Below, piece after piece: positions 63,269 through 64,000 of a stretch of DNA of 64,000 nt; the first letter of the stretch is position 1, and every line of letters starts with the position of its first letter. The position numbers were made by a program, and so were the translations under genes. This stretch comes from CAIVPM01 sp964477265 (lineage in GTDB: Bacteria > Bacteroidota > Bacteroidia > Chitinophagales > Chitinophagaceae). Under the pieces are notes generated by a model. The model worked only from the letters and a program-made list of their open reading frames with translations, ran no database searches and was not told the DNA's origin. The stretch lies in contig CAYZDJ010000003.1 in NCBI GenBank assembly GCA_964477265.1, positions 124,001-188,000 of the forward strand. Reading direction: 5' to 3'.

Positions 63269-63581
63269 AAGAGGTGCAAGATAAGAAGTAAATGGGTTGA
63301 TAGATTTGTTGGTTGATAAATTGGTTAATGCTAATTGAGAGCATTGATTAATATTTTGATAACGCGGCTGTATAAATTTTTAGTATAGTTCCATAAGGCT
63401 TAGACAAGGCGTAAGATGGGTGTAAATTGGGAGTTAGATGGTGGAATTGAAGGAAGTATTTTTTATTTTTATTGTAAATCAACTATGCTGTTATATTTGG
63501 CTTGTGTTAATTAATGACTAAAATAAAACGTATAAGCAACTTAAAGATTTATACTTATTAGTAACCTTTAAAAAACAAAAA
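63269..63581. other. Intergenic gap upstream of the truncated gene
   Basis: About 313 bp without a gene. It holds T/G-rich words (TTGATAGATTTGTTGGTTGATAA near 63298) of the simple-repeat type, and no clear promoter. I see no terminator. Confidence 0.5.
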
Positions 63582-64000
63582 ATGAAAGTATTAAAAACGC
63601 TGACCTATGTAATTTTATTTGTATTTCTTACTTCGTTTTATTCTGATAATTTACCCAAGGCATTTACAGAGTTGATTGAAAGATCAAATATGGCATTTGA
63701 AAGTACAGCCAGCTTTGCAGAGACAAAAATTATTGAGAACCGACAAATGAATTATGAGTATGCAATTAAACATTCCTCAAAAAAGTTTGAAGTGCGTTAT
63801 GCAATAAGACCACTTGATAAATTGCTGAAAGAATTTGCAGAGAAGGAAAAAAATAAAAAGGAAGGCGATATAAATATTAATCCCAATAAACTTTACAATT
63901 CACTTTTTCAGGCAACAATATTAAATATTTCAGGTGGTGAACTTCCTGATTTTTCTGATTTTGACAAGGCTTCTGTTAAAAAAGAATTTAATGCTGATTG
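63582..64000 (+). CDS. Exported protein of unknown function, cut by the window end
   Basis: The frame is open from ATG 63582 to the end of the window (139 codons and counting). A signal-like N-terminus (MKVLKTLTYVILFVFLTSFY, then SDNLPKAF) precedes a charged, helical region (KFEVRYAIRPLDKLLKEFAEKEKNKKEG). I do not recognise a family. The remaining C-terminal part is outside the window. Confidence 0.7.
   Translation, partial: MKVLKTLTYVILFVFLTSFYSDNLPKAFTELIERSNMAFESTASFAETKIIENRQMNYEYAIKHSSKKFEVRYAIRPLDKLLKEFAEKEKNKKEGDININPNKLYNSLFQATILNISGGELPDFSDFDKASVKKEFNAD

Noticed and set aside
1..64000. Prophage, insertion sequence, toxin-antitoxin or anti-phage defence system
   Set aside because: No transposase, integrase, capsid, toxin, nuclease-helicase defence pair or reverse transcriptase frame was recognised on either strand.

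Overview
The window is AT-rich chromosomal DNA from a member of the Bacteroidota, most likely the Chitinophagales/Chitinophagaceae. The evidence is several proteins with type IX secretion (T9SS) C-terminal sorting tails, a PorP/SprF-family protein, DUF4290, a Bacteroidota-type LptC lipoprotein, -7 boxes of the TAnnTTTG type with almost no Shine-Dalgarno sequences, and many small intergenic repeats typical of this phylum. Species cannot be fixed from the sequence alone. No tRNA, rRNA, CRISPR array, insertion sequence, prophage or defence island was recognised.

Layout. 100-5152: cyanophycin synthetase, two small genes (DUF6265-like, DUF2809) and a MATE exporter. 5333-9951: a possible tiny gene, then the F-type ATP synthase genes atpB-E-F-H-A, closed by a terminator; gamma, beta and epsilon are not here. 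9998-13646: small exported proteins, MarC, a T9SS-tailed intradiol-dioxygenase-like protein and a UPF0173 hydrolase. 13649-20513: housekeeping genes (APC permease, exodeoxyribonuclease III, endonuclease III, a membrane protein resembling the end of an SPFH protein, an MBL-fold hydrolase, UMP kinase, DnaN). 20655-33665: a 13-kb block of four very large minus-strand surface-protein genes: an LRR protein, two paralogues sharing a roughly 430-residue N-terminal module, and a NIDO-domain protein. 33793-46564: LptC, AnmK, a TIGR01777 epimerase, a DUF885 lipoprotein, a RelA/SpoT homologue, a CBM48 protein, a lone ABC ATPase, a photolyase, a class IV aminotransferase, and a Nif3 plus zinc-ribbon pair. 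46633-64000: Rho, a glycosyltransferase, a T9SS-exported PHP phosphoesterase, LysE, a thiolase, a membrane-anchored papain-like protease, DUF4290, PorP/SprF, uracil phosphoribosyltransferase, a PAP2 phosphatase, UvrD/PcrA helicase and a gene cut by the window end.

How the genes fit together. Most of the window is core metabolism and information processing, in short transcription units that often converge on shared bidirectional hairpin terminators (3716-3750, 16205-16239, 46584-46618) or overlap at their stop codons. The accessory part is the cell surface: secreted T9SS cargo (20655-33665, 11600-12856, 50325-53756) and a PorP/SprF-type outer-membrane partner.

The most interesting points are these. 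Two adjacent surface proteins lack a sorting tail but both end in the same kind of divergent, single-cysteine Ig repeat. One of them carries a homogenised 234-bp tandem repeat. A hairpin terminator sits between atpE and atpF. atpA and an unlinked zinc-ribbon gene share a nearly identical 30-nt leader. A duplicated TTGTACAA palindrome lies between upp and the PAP2 gene. Several families of foldable intergenic repeats occur inside operons.
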